This document shows, piece by piece, positions 17,458 to 26,861 of a DNA stretch of 64,000 nucleotides. Under the pieces are notes generated by a model. The model saw nothing but the letters and a program-made list of their open reading frames with translations, did not search any database and was not told the DNA's origin. The translations under genes were made by a program, and so were the position numbers. Source of the stretch: Bin87 sp965204905 (GTDB taxonomy: Bacteria > Chloroflexota > Dehalococcoidia > Lucifugimonadales > UBA3495); the NCBI GenBank assembly GCA_965204905.1, contig OZ242042.1:3348001-3412000 (forward strand), in the 5' to 3' direction. Within the stretch, counting starts at the first letter, position 1. Each line of letters begins with the position of its first letter.

Positions 17458-18678
17458 TTACTGGCTCATGCCCTCACCGTGTTGGGCGAGGTCGATGCCC
17501 ACTTCCTCTTCGGTTTCGTTGACGCGCAGTCCGATGGTGAACTTCAACGCCAGCAGGATGATGCTGGACACCACGAAGGACCAGCCGAACGCTGCGCCGA
17601 TGCCGATCAACTGGTACAGCACCTGTTCAATCCGGGAAACGTCGGCGTCCAGCGCGCCGAAACCGATGCCCACGAACAGGCCCGTTGCCAGCGCGCCCCA
17701 CATTCCGCCGATGCCGTGGATGCCAAACACGTCCAGCGAGTCGTCGATGCGGAGCTTGTGAATCAGCTCGACGGCGAAGAAGCACGCCGCGCCCGCTCCG
17801 GCTCCGATGATGATGGCCGGCATCACGCCCACGAATCCCGCCGCCGGCGTAATCGCCACCAGGCCCGCAACGGCTCCCGCCGCCGCGCCGCTGGCCGACG
17901 GGCGATGCGAGAAGAACCACGACACGAAGGACCAGGACGACATCGCAGTGGCCGCCGCCACGTTGGTAACCACAAATGCGTTGGCGGCGTCATAGGTGGA
18001 CAGGTTGAAACTGCTGCCGGCGTTGAATCCGAACCAGCCGAACCACAGCAGCCCGGCGCCCAGCAGCACCAGGGGCACGTTGTGCGGCACTATCGGGATT
18101 GCGCCGAAACCGACGCGACGGCCCACGATAAAAGCCGCCGCCAGTGCGGCCGAGCCCGACGCGATATGCACCACCGTGCCGCCGGCGAAGTCCAGCGCAA
18201 AGCCCGCCTCGCTCATCCCCAGCAGGCTGCCCAGGTTCCCGAGCCAACCGCCGCCCCAGACCCAGTGGCACAGCGGCGCGTACACGATGGTCACCCACAG
18301 AGCCGCGAATATGATGTAAGACGAAAACTTGAACCGCTCAGCGAAGCCGCCGGCGATCAGCGCCACGGTGATGATGGCGAACATACCCTGGAACACCATG
18401 AACGCCTGCTCGTCGGGAAGTACGCCGATCATGCCGAATTTCGTCAGGTCGCCGACAAATCCCAACGCGCCCACGCTGTTGCCGAAGGCCAGGCTGTAGC
18501 CCCACAGCACCCAGACGACGCTCACCACTCCGATGGCCGCGACCGAGTGCATCATCGTTCCGATGACGTTCTTGTGCCGTACCAGGCCTCCGTAAAACAG
18601 CGCCAGGCCGGGCACCATGATGAATACCAGCGCTGACGATATCAGGAAGGTCAGCACTTCCAGTTCCGTGAACTCCAT
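17458..18678 (-). CDS. amt: Ammonium transporter, Amt family (first of two)
   Basis: This 406-aa Amt/Rh protein has about eleven membrane segments. The N-terminus is periplasmic-facing without a long signal (FLISSALVFIMVPGLALFYGGLVR). The pore histidines are in VVHIASG and FGIHGIGGMWG. It imports ammonium across the cytoplasmic membrane. The C-terminal tail ends NETEEEVGIDLAQHGEG, the normal cytosolic regulatory tail for PII binding, but no glnK gene is adjacent. It lies between glutamine synthetase I and the second amt gene. Confidence 0.93.
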   Translation of the reverse strand: MEFTELEVLTFLISSALVFIMVPGLALFYGGLVRHKNVIGTMMHSVAAIGVVSVVWVLWGYSLAFGNSVGALGFVGDLTKFGMIGVLPDEQAFMVFQGMFAIITVALIAGGFAERFKFSSYIIFAALWVTIVYAPLCHWVWGGGWLGNLGSLLGMSEAGFALDFAGGTVVHIASGSAALAAAFIVGRRVGFGAIPIVPHNVPLVLLGAGLLWFGWFGFNAGSSFNLSTYDAANAFVVTNVAAATAMSSWSFVSWFFSHRPSASGAAAGAVAGLVAITPAAGFVGVMPAIIIGAGAGAACFFAVELIHKLRIDDSLDVFGIHGIGGMWGALATGLFVGIGFGALDADVSRIEQVLYQLIGIGAAFGWSFVVSSIILLALKFTIGLRVNETEEEVGIDLAQHGEGMSQ

Positions 18679-18890
18679 CTGTTAGCTCCTCACTGCCGTT
18701 GATTGTCAATGCGCCCTTTCCTGCCTCACCGCCGCGCAGTCCGCCGAGAGCGGATGGCCGTGCCGCCGGCAAAGTGTTTGATCGTCAGTCAAAGACGCCG
18801 AAATTTATCCTCAAAGCGTATTTTTGCGGTGTTACGTATGAATGACGTAAATGTTACAAAGTTATTACGGCGAGCCGTTGCCGGTGGGAG

Positions 18891-18899
18891 TGATAGAAT
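18891..18899 (+). promoter_or_regulatory. Extended -10 element (TGA-TAGAAT)
   Basis: TGATAGAAT lies about 60 bases before the Uma2 start codon and is followed by GG, like other -10 boxes in the window. Confidence 0.35.
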
Positions 18900-18957
18900 G
18901 GCCCCGGTTCAGCGCTTGCCGCATCGGCGACGCCGCAGCGCGGGGGAGACTTAGCTC

Positions 18958-19732
18958 ATGGTGGCCGGACTGCCGCAACAACGCCGGGGGATGCTTCTCC
19001 ACACGTCCAAGCCTTACGACCTTCAGAAGCCGGGCGGCGCCGCTCCTCCGCCAGGATACCCCTATAAGGATGGACCATTGCCCGACGCACAAATCCGGGA
19101 ACCGTTGTTCAGCGAGCTCCTGCACGTACTCCACACCAACCTTGACGGGCGTTCCGACGCCCTGGTCTCCGGCGACACGTTCATCTACTTTCGCGATGAG
19201 AACGACGCGCGCCGCGCCATGGTGCCCGACTGCTTCGTCGCCTTTGGCCCCGACATCGCCCAATATCGCAACCGCTACGGCTACTCCGTCGGCGAAGTCG
19301 GCAAGGCGCCCGATTTTGTGATGGAAGTAGCGTCGCCCAGCACCCGGCGCGCCGACCTGGGATACAAGCGTGACGGCTATCACTGGATTGGCGTCGGTGA
19401 ATACTGGCTCTATGACCCCGAGGGCGGGAACTTGTACGGTCAAACCCTGGCTTGGGAGCGTGGTGGACGGGGAATACGTCTGGATGCCGGTGAGCGAGGA
19501 AGACGATGGGACGATTTGGGCGTTCAGCCCGGCCCTGGGATTGAGCGTCTGCGTGGAAGGAGACAGGATACGCCTTTATGACCCGGAAACGGGCGAATAC
19601 TGGCGCAGCCTCGCCGAGTCGGAAGCCGAGCGCCTTGACGCCGAAAGTCGGGCCGCCGCCGCGGAAGCCGAAGCCGAGCGTCTGCGTGAACTGGTACAGC
19701 GTTTGAAAGATACGCCGCCCGCAGGCGCGTAA
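18958..19732 (+). pseudogene. Uma2-family endonuclease-like gene, frameshifted
   Basis: Two overlapping frames make up one Uma2 (PF05685) protein. The first (from an ATG at 18958 after GGGGGAG) has the PD-(D/E)xK-type core: AMVPDCFVAF, PDFVMEVASPSTRR, GVGEYWLYDPEGG. It goes out of frame at about 19450. The family sequence resumes in the +1-shifted frame with VVDGEYVWMPV, the LYDPETGEYW repeat and a C-terminal coiled coil (SEAERLDAES, AEAERLRELVQRL) to 19732. One base too many near 19450 explains this. It is a decayed gene, a sequencing error or, less likely, a programmed shift. Two intact Uma2 genes lie at 40498-41719. Confidence 0.7.
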
Positions 19733-19753
19733 GGGCAGGGACAACCGCCCACC

Positions 19754-19794
19754 AAAAACGGGAGCCGAGGGTGGCCACTACCCCCGACTCCCGT
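19754..19794 (-). terminator. Rho-independent terminator after the second amt gene
   Basis: On the minus strand ACGGGAGTCGGGGG pairs with CCCTCGGCTCCCGT around a short loop, and TTTTTGG follows. It lies 32 bases beyond the stop of the amt gene at 19826. Confidence 0.7.
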
Positions 19795-19825
19795 AGTGAG
19801 GAGAGGAAAATTTTCGTTTGCGGAT

Positions 19826-21187
19826 TTAGCTGGTGGCCGCCGATTCGGGGTACGTCTGGATGCCGTGCTCGGATACGTCCAGACCCTCAATCTCTTCGGC
19901 CTCGCTGACCCGGACGCCCATGGTGAACTTCAGCAGGTAGAAGAGGGCGAAGCCGGTTACCAGGGACCAGACCACCACCGCGACGATGCTGACGATCTGC
20001 GGGACGAAGAGCGACGCGCTGCCGCCCACCAGGCCGCCGTCATTGGCGAAGATTGCAATGGCCAGCAGGCCCCACAGTCCGGTTACGCCGTGCACGCTGA
20101 TCGCGCCCACCGGGTCGTCGATCTTCAGCACCCGCTCCATGAACATCACCGAGCCGTACATGATGGGCGCGGCGATTGCGCCGATGACCACTGCGGCCCA
20201 GGGGTCCACGAAGTTCACGGGCGCGGTGATGCCCACCAATCCGGCCAGCGCGCCGTTGCACGCCATCAGGATGTCGGCCTTGCCCTTGATAATCAACGAG
20301 ATGTACATGGCGACCACCGCGCCGGTCGCGCCGGACAGCAGCGTGTTGACCGCGTTCAGGCCGATGTCGTCGCCCCACCCGATGTTGAAGCCAAACCAGC
20401 CAAAGAACAGGATGAACGTGCCCGCCACCACGAAAGGCGTGCTGTGGGCCGGCAGTTCCTGCGCCACTCCGTTGACGAACTTGCCCATGCGAGGGCCAAC
20501 CACCGCGGCGCCGGCCAGCGCTACGAATCCGCCCACCGCGTGTACCACGCCGGAACCGGCATAGTCCAGCGCGCCCATGGCGCCCAGCCAGCCGTCGCCC
20601 CATACCCAGTGTCCGTAGATGGGATAAATCAGCGCGGAAACGATGAAGCTGTACGCCAGGTAGGTCTGCAACTTGGTGCGCTCGGCCATGGCGCCGGCCA
20701 CGATGGTGGCGGCGGTGGCAGCGAACACCATCTGGAAGATCCAGCCCACGTAGTCGCCGCCGGTGAGGAACCACCCGGTCAGGCCGATGAATCCGCCGGC
20801 GGTCTCGCCCAGCATGAACGCGAACCCGAAGGCCCAAAAGCCCAGGGACGCGATGGCAAAGTCCATGAAGGACTTGGTGAGGTAGTTCGTCGTGTTCTTG
20901 GAACGAATCAGGCCCGCGCCCAGAAACGCGAAACCGGCCTGCATGAAGAAGACCAGCGCCGCCGCAACCACGGTGACGATGTTGTCGGAGTAGCCGTTGA
21001 GCCACTCGGTGGTAGGCCCGTCATCCTGGGCGAACGCGATGTTGAAGGACGCCAGCACTCCGATTGCCAGCAGCCCCACGGCCAACGCCAGCAGCGTCCG
21101 CCGCAACGAAAACGGGTACTCTTTCACCGCGGCGACGCCGTGGCCGAATACCTGACTACTGAATAATGATTTGGTGGCCGAAAGCAT
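19826..21187 (-). CDS. amt: Ammonium transporter, Amt family (second)
   Basis: This 453-aa Amt protein begins with a cleavable-type signal segment (LALAVGLLAIGVLASFNIAFA), then has eleven membrane segments. Pore histidines are in GVVHAVGGFVAL and SVHGVTGLWG. It differs from the first Amt in length, in its N-terminus and in its C-terminal tail (EAEEIEGLDVSEHGIQTYPES). The tail still resembles the PII-binding region. The ATG at 21187 follows GGGAGG; an upstream in-frame start at 21280 is less likely. A clear terminator follows the gene. Confidence 0.92.
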   Translation of the reverse strand: MLSATKSLFSSQVFGHGVAAVKEYPFSLRRTLLALAVGLLAIGVLASFNIAFAQDDGPTTEWLNGYSDNIVTVVAAALVFFMQAGFAFLGAGLIRSKNTTNYLTKSFMDFAIASLGFWAFGFAFMLGETAGGFIGLTGWFLTGGDYVGWIFQMVFAATAATIVAGAMAERTKLQTYLAYSFIVSALIYPIYGHWVWGDGWLGAMGALDYAGSGVVHAVGGFVALAGAAVVGPRMGKFVNGVAQELPAHSTPFVVAGTFILFFGWFGFNIGWGDDIGLNAVNTLLSGATGAVVAMYISLIIKGKADILMACNGALAGLVGITAPVNFVDPWAAVVIGAIAAPIMYGSVMFMERVLKIDDPVGAISVHGVTGLWGLLAIAIFANDGGLVGGSASLFVPQIVSIVAVVVWSLVTGFALFYLLKFTMGVRVSEAEEIEGLDVSEHGIQTYPESAATS

Positions 21188-21626
21188 TTGTGATCTGTGC
21201 CTCCCGATGAATTTTGAGGCGTCGTCGCGTCCGCCGATGGCGAACTGTGGGCGGCGTCCCGATTTGAATGTGACCACCAAGATCGTAGATTCAGCGTGTT
21301 AACCGACGATTGCGCCACGATTAACAAACTGTTGCCTATCGGTTACTTTTTTGTTTCATTAAAAGCCGAGACGAGCGTCTCGAAACGAGACCGTCATACA
21401 GGCGAAAGCCGGAATGACGAGTCAGTGGGTCGGCAAAGCGACCTCTCGCCAGACCACCGGGCGTAGGTGCTGGACATCATCCGCCGGCGGCTGCCCGCCG
21501 CTCTCATCTGGGTGTACGGCTACCGCGCCAGGGGCCGCGCCCGCCGCTATTCGGACCTGGACTAGATTAACGTGCGTAGGTCAAAACGATGTGGGCGCGT
21601 CAAGGAACGGTCTCTTCCCACTGCGG
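21188..21626. other. Gene-poor interval
   Basis: No gene is supported. The first 170 bases are AT-rich and probably hold the amt promoter. At 21391-21421 GTCATACAGGCGAAAGCCGG, followed by AATGAC, is a degenerate copy of a CCGTCATTCC/GGAATGACGG inverted repeat. Confidence 0.4.
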
Positions 21627-22088
21627 TCATTCCGCTAATCGCTCAATATCTGAGATAGCGTCGGCGCTCCTGACCGTGAATTCCAGTATGCCGTCGGTGC
21701 GGTCATACACCATGCGCCAGCGGTCGATGATGTCGCGGCCCAACAGGGAGTATATTGTGTTTATAGGATCGCTGGCCCTTGTGCCGGGTTTAGCGATGTT
21801 CACGGTTACTCCGCAACTGTGAATTTTCCGCTCGTCGGCGTCAACGAACTCCAGGACAGCGGGCTCCCGAAAGTACGCCGCTTGGCCGCCAACGCCTCGC
21901 GATGCAATACTGTCCTGTAGCAGGTCGAAAGGGATTCCCGCGGGCCATCCGTCCCGCGGGTGAATGCACGTCGCGTCCGCCCCGGTATCCACCAGGAAGT
22001 TTATATGTCTCGTTACGCCGAACCGAGGCAGTGTCAGTGAGCCTTCAACGAAAGGTCGTCCGGCTGCGCCAAATTCGCCAAGAATCAT
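21627..22088 (-). CDS. Clan AA aspartic protease-like protein
   Basis: This 153-aa protein has the retropepsin-like motif FLVDTGADATCIHP at about residues 31-44 and a later LLGRDIIDRW, matching the flap and second strand of clan AA proteases. The substrate is unknown. Its ATG overlaps the stop codon of the DUF2806-like gene (ATGA), so the two are translationally coupled. This pairing suggests that the protease acts with, or on, the upstream protein (inference). Confidence 0.7.
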   Translation of the reverse strand: MILGEFGAAGRPFVEGSLTLPRFGVTRHINFLVDTGADATCIHPRDGWPAGIPFDLLQDSIASRGVGGQAAYFREPAVLEFVDADERKIHSCGVTVNIAKPGTRASDPINTIYSLLGRDIIDRWRMVYDRTDGILEFTVRSADAISDIERLAE

Positions 22089-23215
22089 AGTATTAACGGC
22101 GCCGGATTGGAGTCCAGAAACTCAATGGCGACGTTCCCGTCTCGCAGGTTGTTTTCATCCAGAACAGCCAAGAGTTCCTCCATGGTGTTGGCGATGAACA
22201 ATTCATCGCCAGAGGTCAGGGCCACCCACTGGTCGGGGTATTGTTCCGTCAAGGATGCAACTCGCCGCCGCATCTGCGACGCCAGCTGCCGATACTCCAG
22301 CATATCTTCAATTTTAGCCTGGGCGTCATCGTCATTGACCATGATGGTTTCAGCTGGGACAGGGTTGCGCGGCGGAACTAACGACTCACCGGCCCATCGA
22401 TCATAAACGTAGTCAAAGAAACCTTCCACTGGGGTTGAGCCGCAAATGAGAGCCAATTCCCGTCCAGACTGCGTAAGCAAGGTGGTCCCAATGGATAATT
22501 TTTCCACACCATCTGGAAATTTCAGATCTACAGGATTTCCATAGTAGAATACAGTGAAATGTTTCGGCAGATTGATACGACCAAAAGGCGCCGAATCGTA
22601 ACGGATTAGACCAAGAGTTTCCAACTGTGCTAGTGAATCGAATGTAATACCGTTACGTCTATAGATATCCGCATTAGTATCAAACACAAGCACTTCTGCG
22701 AATCCAATCATCCATGCAAATCCGCAAAGGTTACTGAACAATCGTGCATCGCGCTTATCCAAGTCTGCAACCAAGTTGACCGTTCTGCGTGAGAACGATC
22801 CAGGATTGTTTCCTTCCCCTGCTAGGATACGCGCCCAAATCTGCTGCATATCGTCGTCAGATACCATCCGACCTTTGTCAAAGAAGTTCATAATCCAGTC
22901 GTTTTCCATCTCCTCAGGGTTAGCGTCGTCATTGAGGTGAGGAATAGCCTTTTCGGTTATGCTCTCCATGTTGAGTTGCTTGGTCATCTCCTCGTTGGCA
23001 AAGCGAGTAGCAGCACGTTCTCTCAACTCGGCAACTTCGATGTCGATCTCAGCAGATCCCACTTTGCGGATGCGATCCGCCTGGACCTCCGCTTCAGCCA
23101 TGCGGACTTTCTGGCGCGGGTCAAAGTGCCGGCCAAAAGCGTTGGAGATTTTGGTCACCAGCGTATCTGCGGGTTTTGAAAGCCCGCTGGCGTTAACCAG
23201 TGAAAAGCCTGGCAT
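22085..23215 (-). CDS. DUF2806-like protein
   Basis: This 376-aa protein resembles the DUF2806 family. After a charged helical N-terminal third (KVRMAEAEVQADRIRKV) come the typical stretches NDWIMNFFDKGRMVSDDDMQ, IWARILAGEGNNPGSFSRRT and KRDARLFSNLCGF. The function is not established. Similar genes are often found near restriction or toxin genes. The start follows GGGAGGC. It lies just downstream of a type IIL restriction-modification gene and overlaps the clan AA protease gene by 4 bases. Codon use is more AT-rich than in neighbouring genes, hinting at transfer. Confidence 0.65.
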   Translation of the reverse strand: MPGFSLVNASGLSKPADTLVTKISNAFGRHFDPRQKVRMAEAEVQADRIRKVGSAEIDIEVAELRERAATRFANEEMTKQLNMESITEKAIPHLNDDANPEEMENDWIMNFFDKGRMVSDDDMQQIWARILAGEGNNPGSFSRRTVNLVADLDKRDARLFSNLCGFAWMIGFAEVLVFDTNADIYRRNGITFDSLAQLETLGLIRYDSAPFGRINLPKHFTVFYYGNPVDLKFPDGVEKLSIGTTLLTQSGRELALICGSTPVEGFFDYVYDRWAGESLVPPRNPVPAETIMVNDDDAQAKIEDMLEYRQLASQMRRRVASLTEQYPDQWVALTSGDELFIANTMEELLAVLDENNLRDGNVAIEFLDSNPAPLIL

Positions 23216-23293
23216 ATTGCCTCCCGGTTCAAACGTTGCAGTGCGCAGTTACAGCACAATTGTACCGTATCACAACTAGGGCTAAATGGGCTA

Positions 23294-26164
23294 CTACCCC
23301 GCCCGCTCCAAGTTCAGCGTTAGCAGCCGTTCCAGTATCTCCGCGTCCGCCAAGTCTGCCGGCCAGTTGTAGGCGTTGGCTACTGCTGCGTCCAGGGCGG
23401 CGTGGGCGTTGTGGAGCCAGGTGGGGCTCTGGTTGTAGAGGTTGGTGAGGGTGCGGCGGCGCAGATCGGACGCGCCGATGCCCTCCGGATTCAGCCAGCC
23501 GTCGCGCAGGCGGTCTAGCTCGGCGGCGGCAGCGGCGATGGCATCCCGTTGCGCGTCGGTGGGATGGGGGAATGGGAAGGTTTCAAAGCAGGTTGTTGGC
23601 GTGTACGTACCACCGCTGTCTGTTTCCCTCAACTGACTTCCCACTTGACGCACCCATAATTCGTGAATGGATGATGACAACAGGCCAAACACGTAATCAT
23701 CATCACTGGCAACTGCGATCACCAAATTAGAGGGCAACATATTGGCCGTGAGCCATACGAAAAACCGATGTTTCGCAACTTTCGGCGTGGCGATATATCT
23801 CGCCAACGGTGCGATCGCTTTTCTCATACCAGGACGTGCTTCGGCATGTAACCACCACAATTCTGTGTATCGACGCCGATTATTCCGCATCCTCTGTGGC
23901 TTGACGTTTGACACTAAATGTTCGAATGGGGCTTCATATAAAGCAGCCTCATATTCTGGCATGTCCGTACCAAAGTCTATAACCCACATATGGCGCGGTC
24001 GTTGAGTAATATCCACGCCTGCTATCCAGGGTCTAATCACCTCGGCGTTTGGACGACCATGTGGGTTGTGCTGCTCCATCATGGCGGAAGCGACGGGTTC
24101 AGGGATGTCGAAATCGCCAACTTTGCTGACGCCTTGAAAAGCTATGCCCATGTTTGCCGCTAATCTCTGAGCTTGTGTCAAATCTGTACCGGCAGTCAGG
24201 TCGCCATTGATGCTGGAGACCGAAACGCCGTCCAATGAACGGTCGGTCTCTGTACCATCGTCAAAGCAAATGATGGAGATGTGTACTGCCGCTCCCTCAA
24301 GCACCCAGTCGCTGTCGGATACGGCTGCAAAAATATCACCAGTTTTCTTGATCCGTGCTAGCACAGGTCGGCTTGACTGGGAGCGTATCGTCTGCGTCGC
24401 CAGCAACCCAGCCCGCTTAGTAGCGCCGCTCTCAATCTGCGCCCGCGCCTTCTCAAACCAGTAGCAGCATAGATCACTGGAATTAGGTATTCGACTGCCG
24501 TAAAGCCCGTAAACCATTCCTACGTAGTCGTCGCCCAATGTCTCCCGAAAAGGGACGTGTCCCAAAAACGGGGGGTTGCCGATGATGAACTCGGCCGGCG
24601 GCCATTCGGGTTCGGTTGGGTGGTCGGGGTCGGACAGGTCGAGGATGGCGTCGGTCTGGCGGATGGTGTCCAGCGGGGTCAGGATGGGGCGCTGGGTGTA
24701 GGGGAACCCGTTGGCCTGGTGCCACTGGATGTAGCCGATCCACAGGGCGGTGCGGGCCAGTTCCGCCGCGTAGTGGTTGATTTCCAGGCCGAGCAGTTGG
24801 TTGGGCTGGATGATTGGTAAAGAGTCTTGTGGTAAAGAGTCCGGGAGCGTCGGGCCGGACCAGCCCCGGGCGGCGGCGAAGTCAATGACCTCCTTCTCGA
24901 AGTCCAGCAGGGAGCGCAGGGCGATGTAGAGGAAGTTGCCGCTGCCGCACGCGGGATCCAGCACAGTTACGGAGGCGAGGCGTTTGCGGAAGGCTTGGAG
25001 GCGGGCGCGGGCCGGGGAATCGTCAGAATCAGGATTCACCGGATTAGTCGGATTGTCAGGATTGGGGGAATCTTCGCCGTCTGACGGCTCCAATCCTGAT
25101 AATCCGCGCAATCCCGAAAATCCTGCTTCTGACGATGACAGCAGCGCCTCAATCTCCTCCCGCGCCGCTGCCCACTCCTGGCGCAGCGGGGTCATCACCA
25201 CGGGCTCCACCACCAGCTCGATGTCGGCCGCGCCGGTGTAGTGCGCTCCGGTCTGCGCCCGTTTGGATGCGTCCAAAGCCCGCTCGAAGAGCGTGCCGAA
25301 AATCGACGGCTCGATGTCGCGCCAGTTTTTTTCGCACGCCTCGCCCAGCCGTTGCAGGGCAACCGCGCTCAGCTCCACGGTGTCGATTACGTTGAACAGG
25401 TCGCCGTTGAAGTGGGCGATTTCGTCCGGGCCGGAAAAGCCGCCGGTGGCCATCTGGGCGAACAGGCTGCGGATGGCCCGGTCGAAGGTCGCCGGGTCGC
25501 GGTAGTGCTGGGCGACGATGCGGGTGAACAGGCCGTCGGGCAGCAGGCCGGCGTCCTCGGAGTAGAGGCAGAACACCAACTGGTTGAGGTAGCGGGCCAG
25601 GCGTTCGGCGTCCTGTTGTCCGCCGTAGGCGGATTCCATGTCCTCCACGATGGACTGGAACAGGGCGGCGGTTTCGCGGGTTACGGCGTCCACCGAGCGC
25701 AGGCGTTCACGGAAGCGGAGGGGCGCGAAGAAGGCATCGCCGACCAGTTGTAGTTGGTCCGGTTGATCCAGGTTGACGACGGCGATGTCGTGCCGCGCCG
25801 TCTCCATGCCGGGGAAGTTGGTCTGGATGCGTATGGTGTCAAAGGACGACACGATGAGCAGGGGCGGGGTTTTCAGATGCACCTGGTAGCGCAGCAGTTG
25901 GTCGAAGGCCCCGTCCAGCTGCGCGTCCCGCCCCTTGAACTCCCAGCCGAAATGCTCCTCAAAGTAAGCGTCGGCGAACCCGCCGGGGACGGCTTTCTCA
26001 AAAGTGAACGCCTCCGGGTTCCCAAAGCTGGCCGGCGTGGGATGCCCGACCAGGCCGCAAAGGTCGTTGAAAAAGGACTGCGCGCCCTGCCGCTCGCCGA
26101 ACCCGGCATTGCTCCACCGCTGGATGAACTCTTGCGGCGTAATGGTGGGCATCAAAGGCGTCAT
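23294..26164 (-). CDS. MmeI-like type IIL restriction-modification enzyme
   Basis: This is a 956-aa single-chain restriction enzyme and adenine methyltransferase. The N-terminal nuclease has D65-x9-E75-x-K77 (WEFKGRDAQL), the spacing known for MmeI. The methyltransferase has SAM motif DPACGSGN at about residue 403 and catalytic NPPF at about 530, followed by a target-recognition region and a helical C-terminus. It should cut and methylate DNA at a short site; the specificity is not readable. Residues about 344-382 are encoded by a 114-bp palindromic repeat and look like low-complexity linker. The ATG at 26164 follows GGCGGAG. The target-recognition half is more AT-rich than the rest. Confidence 0.8.
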   Translation of the reverse strand: MTPLMPTITPQEFIQRWSNAGFGERQGAQSFFNDLCGLVGHPTPASFGNPEAFTFEKAVPGGFADAYFEEHFGWEFKGRDAQLDGAFDQLLRYQVHLKTPPLLIVSSFDTIRIQTNFPGMETARHDIAVVNLDQPDQLQLVGDAFFAPLRFRERLRSVDAVTRETAALFQSIVEDMESAYGGQQDAERLARYLNQLVFCLYSEDAGLLPDGLFTRIVAQHYRDPATFDRAIRSLFAQMATGGFSGPDEIAHFNGDLFNVIDTVELSAVALQRLGEACEKNWRDIEPSIFGTLFERALDASKRAQTGAHYTGAADIELVVEPVVMTPLRQEWAAAREEIEALLSSSEAGFSGLRGLSGLEPSDGEDSPNPDNPTNPVNPDSDDSPARARLQAFRKRLASVTVLDPACGSGNFLYIALRSLLDFEKEVIDFAAARGWSGPTLPDSLPQDSLPIIQPNQLLGLEINHYAAELARTALWIGYIQWHQANGFPYTQRPILTPLDTIRQTDAILDLSDPDHPTEPEWPPAEFIIGNPPFLGHVPFRETLGDDYVGMVYGLYGSRIPNSSDLCCYWFEKARAQIESGATKRAGLLATQTIRSQSSRPVLARIKKTGDIFAAVSDSDWVLEGAAVHISIICFDDGTETDRSLDGVSVSSINGDLTAGTDLTQAQRLAANMGIAFQGVSKVGDFDIPEPVASAMMEQHNPHGRPNAEVIRPWIAGVDITQRPRHMWVIDFGTDMPEYEAALYEAPFEHLVSNVKPQRMRNNRRRYTELWWLHAEARPGMRKAIAPLARYIATPKVAKHRFFVWLTANMLPSNLVIAVASDDDYVFGLLSSSIHELWVRQVGSQLRETDSGGTYTPTTCFETFPFPHPTDAQRDAIAAAAAELDRLRDGWLNPEGIGASDLRRRTLTNLYNQSPTWLHNAHAALDAAVANAYNWPADLADAEILERLLTLNLERAG
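25021..25134. repeat. Long palindrome, repeat family A, copy 2, inside a coding region
   Basis: This 114-bp imperfect palindrome begins CGTCAGAATCAGGATTC and ends CTGCTTCTGACG. It is exactly 38 codons long and lies in frame within the type IIL gene, between the helical spacer and the methyltransferase domain. Family members lie at 1280-1390 and 39363-39454. Confidence 0.8.
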
Positions 26165-26277
26165 GCGATTCTCCGCCGGCAAATTACCACCCGCCGATGG
26201 GGGAGGCAACCGAGGGCCTTTAGGTTATCTGTCCAAAATGACGGATGGCTGGGCGGAATGACGGGTTGAGGGCATGG

Positions 26278-26610
26278 CTAGCGCGCCGGGGCGGGCAGGT
26301 CCCAGTTGAGAAGTTCCCGGTAGCGGCCTTCACAGGCCCAGGGGAGGAGGTAGATGACGATTGATTCAGGCTCGGGGACGTCGCCCTGGCGTCGGACGCC
26401 ATCGAGGTAGTGGCGGAGTTTGGCGAAGGTGTTGAGCCGGAAGCCGGCATCGGCGATGCGCACAATGACGTCGGCGGGTTCGGGAGGTTCAGAAGGGTCC
26501 CACTCGTCGGCGACAGCTTCGGCGATGCGGCGGAGTTTGATGATGGCGAGTGCGGGGGCGAACCGGCGCTTGAGGGCGTCGATGCGGCGGCGGATTTGGG
26601 AGATGGTCAT
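26278..26610 (-). CDS. Small conserved protein of unknown function, copy A
   Basis: This 110-aa protein begins MTISQIRRRIDALKRRFAP. Its paralogue at 60302-60634 has the same length and is about three quarters identical by eye, including DPSEPPEPADV and DVPEPESIV. The N-terminal 35 residues are basic and helical; the rest is mixed, with no membrane segment. The ATG follows AAGGAAG. About 100-225 bases upstream lies a leader that is conserved with the other copy; in this copy, repeat fragments have inserted between leader and start. It lies 113 bases upstream of the type IIL gene on the same strand. I do not recognise the family. Confidence 0.6.
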   Translation of the reverse strand: MTISQIRRRIDALKRRFAPALAIIKLRRIAEAVADEWDPSEPPEPADVIVRIADAGFRLNTFAKLRHYLDGVRRQGDVPEPESIVIYLLPWACEGRYRELLNWDLPAPAR

Positions 26611-26632
26611 GGAGTTACTTCCTTTCGGCGAC

Positions 26633-26660
26633 GGGATTGCCACGCTGCGCTCGCAATGAC
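26633..26660. repeat. Partial repeat family B copy
   Basis: GGGATTGCCACGCTGCGC followed by TCGCAATGAC is half of the family B palindrome. A second fragment, GCTCGCAATGA, lies at about 26671. Confidence 0.65.
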
Positions 26661-26710
26661 AAGGTGGGGGCGCTCGCAATGATGGGGGGTGCGGGATGGT
26701 GGGGACTTTT

Positions 26711-26835
26711 GGGAAATCCCGCTCGTTTCCGCTCATTTCCGTTTATTTGAGTAGGGCGTTGGGGTGGGATTTTGGGGTAAATGGGTGGTGATTGGGCAGT
26801 TTTGAGGGTGATATTGGTGGTTTTGGCGGGCCGGT
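26711..26835 (-). other. Conserved non-coding leader, copy A
   Basis: On the minus strand this stretch, from CCCGCCAAAACC to AGCGGGATTT, aligns closely with 60139-60258, including AATATCACCCTCAAAACTG and GCCCTACTCAAAT. Both copies precede the same small gene. It could be a promoter or operator region, a structured RNA, or part of a mobile unit. Confidence 0.5.
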
Positions 26836-26861
26836 GAGAGGATTGGTGGGTTCCGGCTCAT

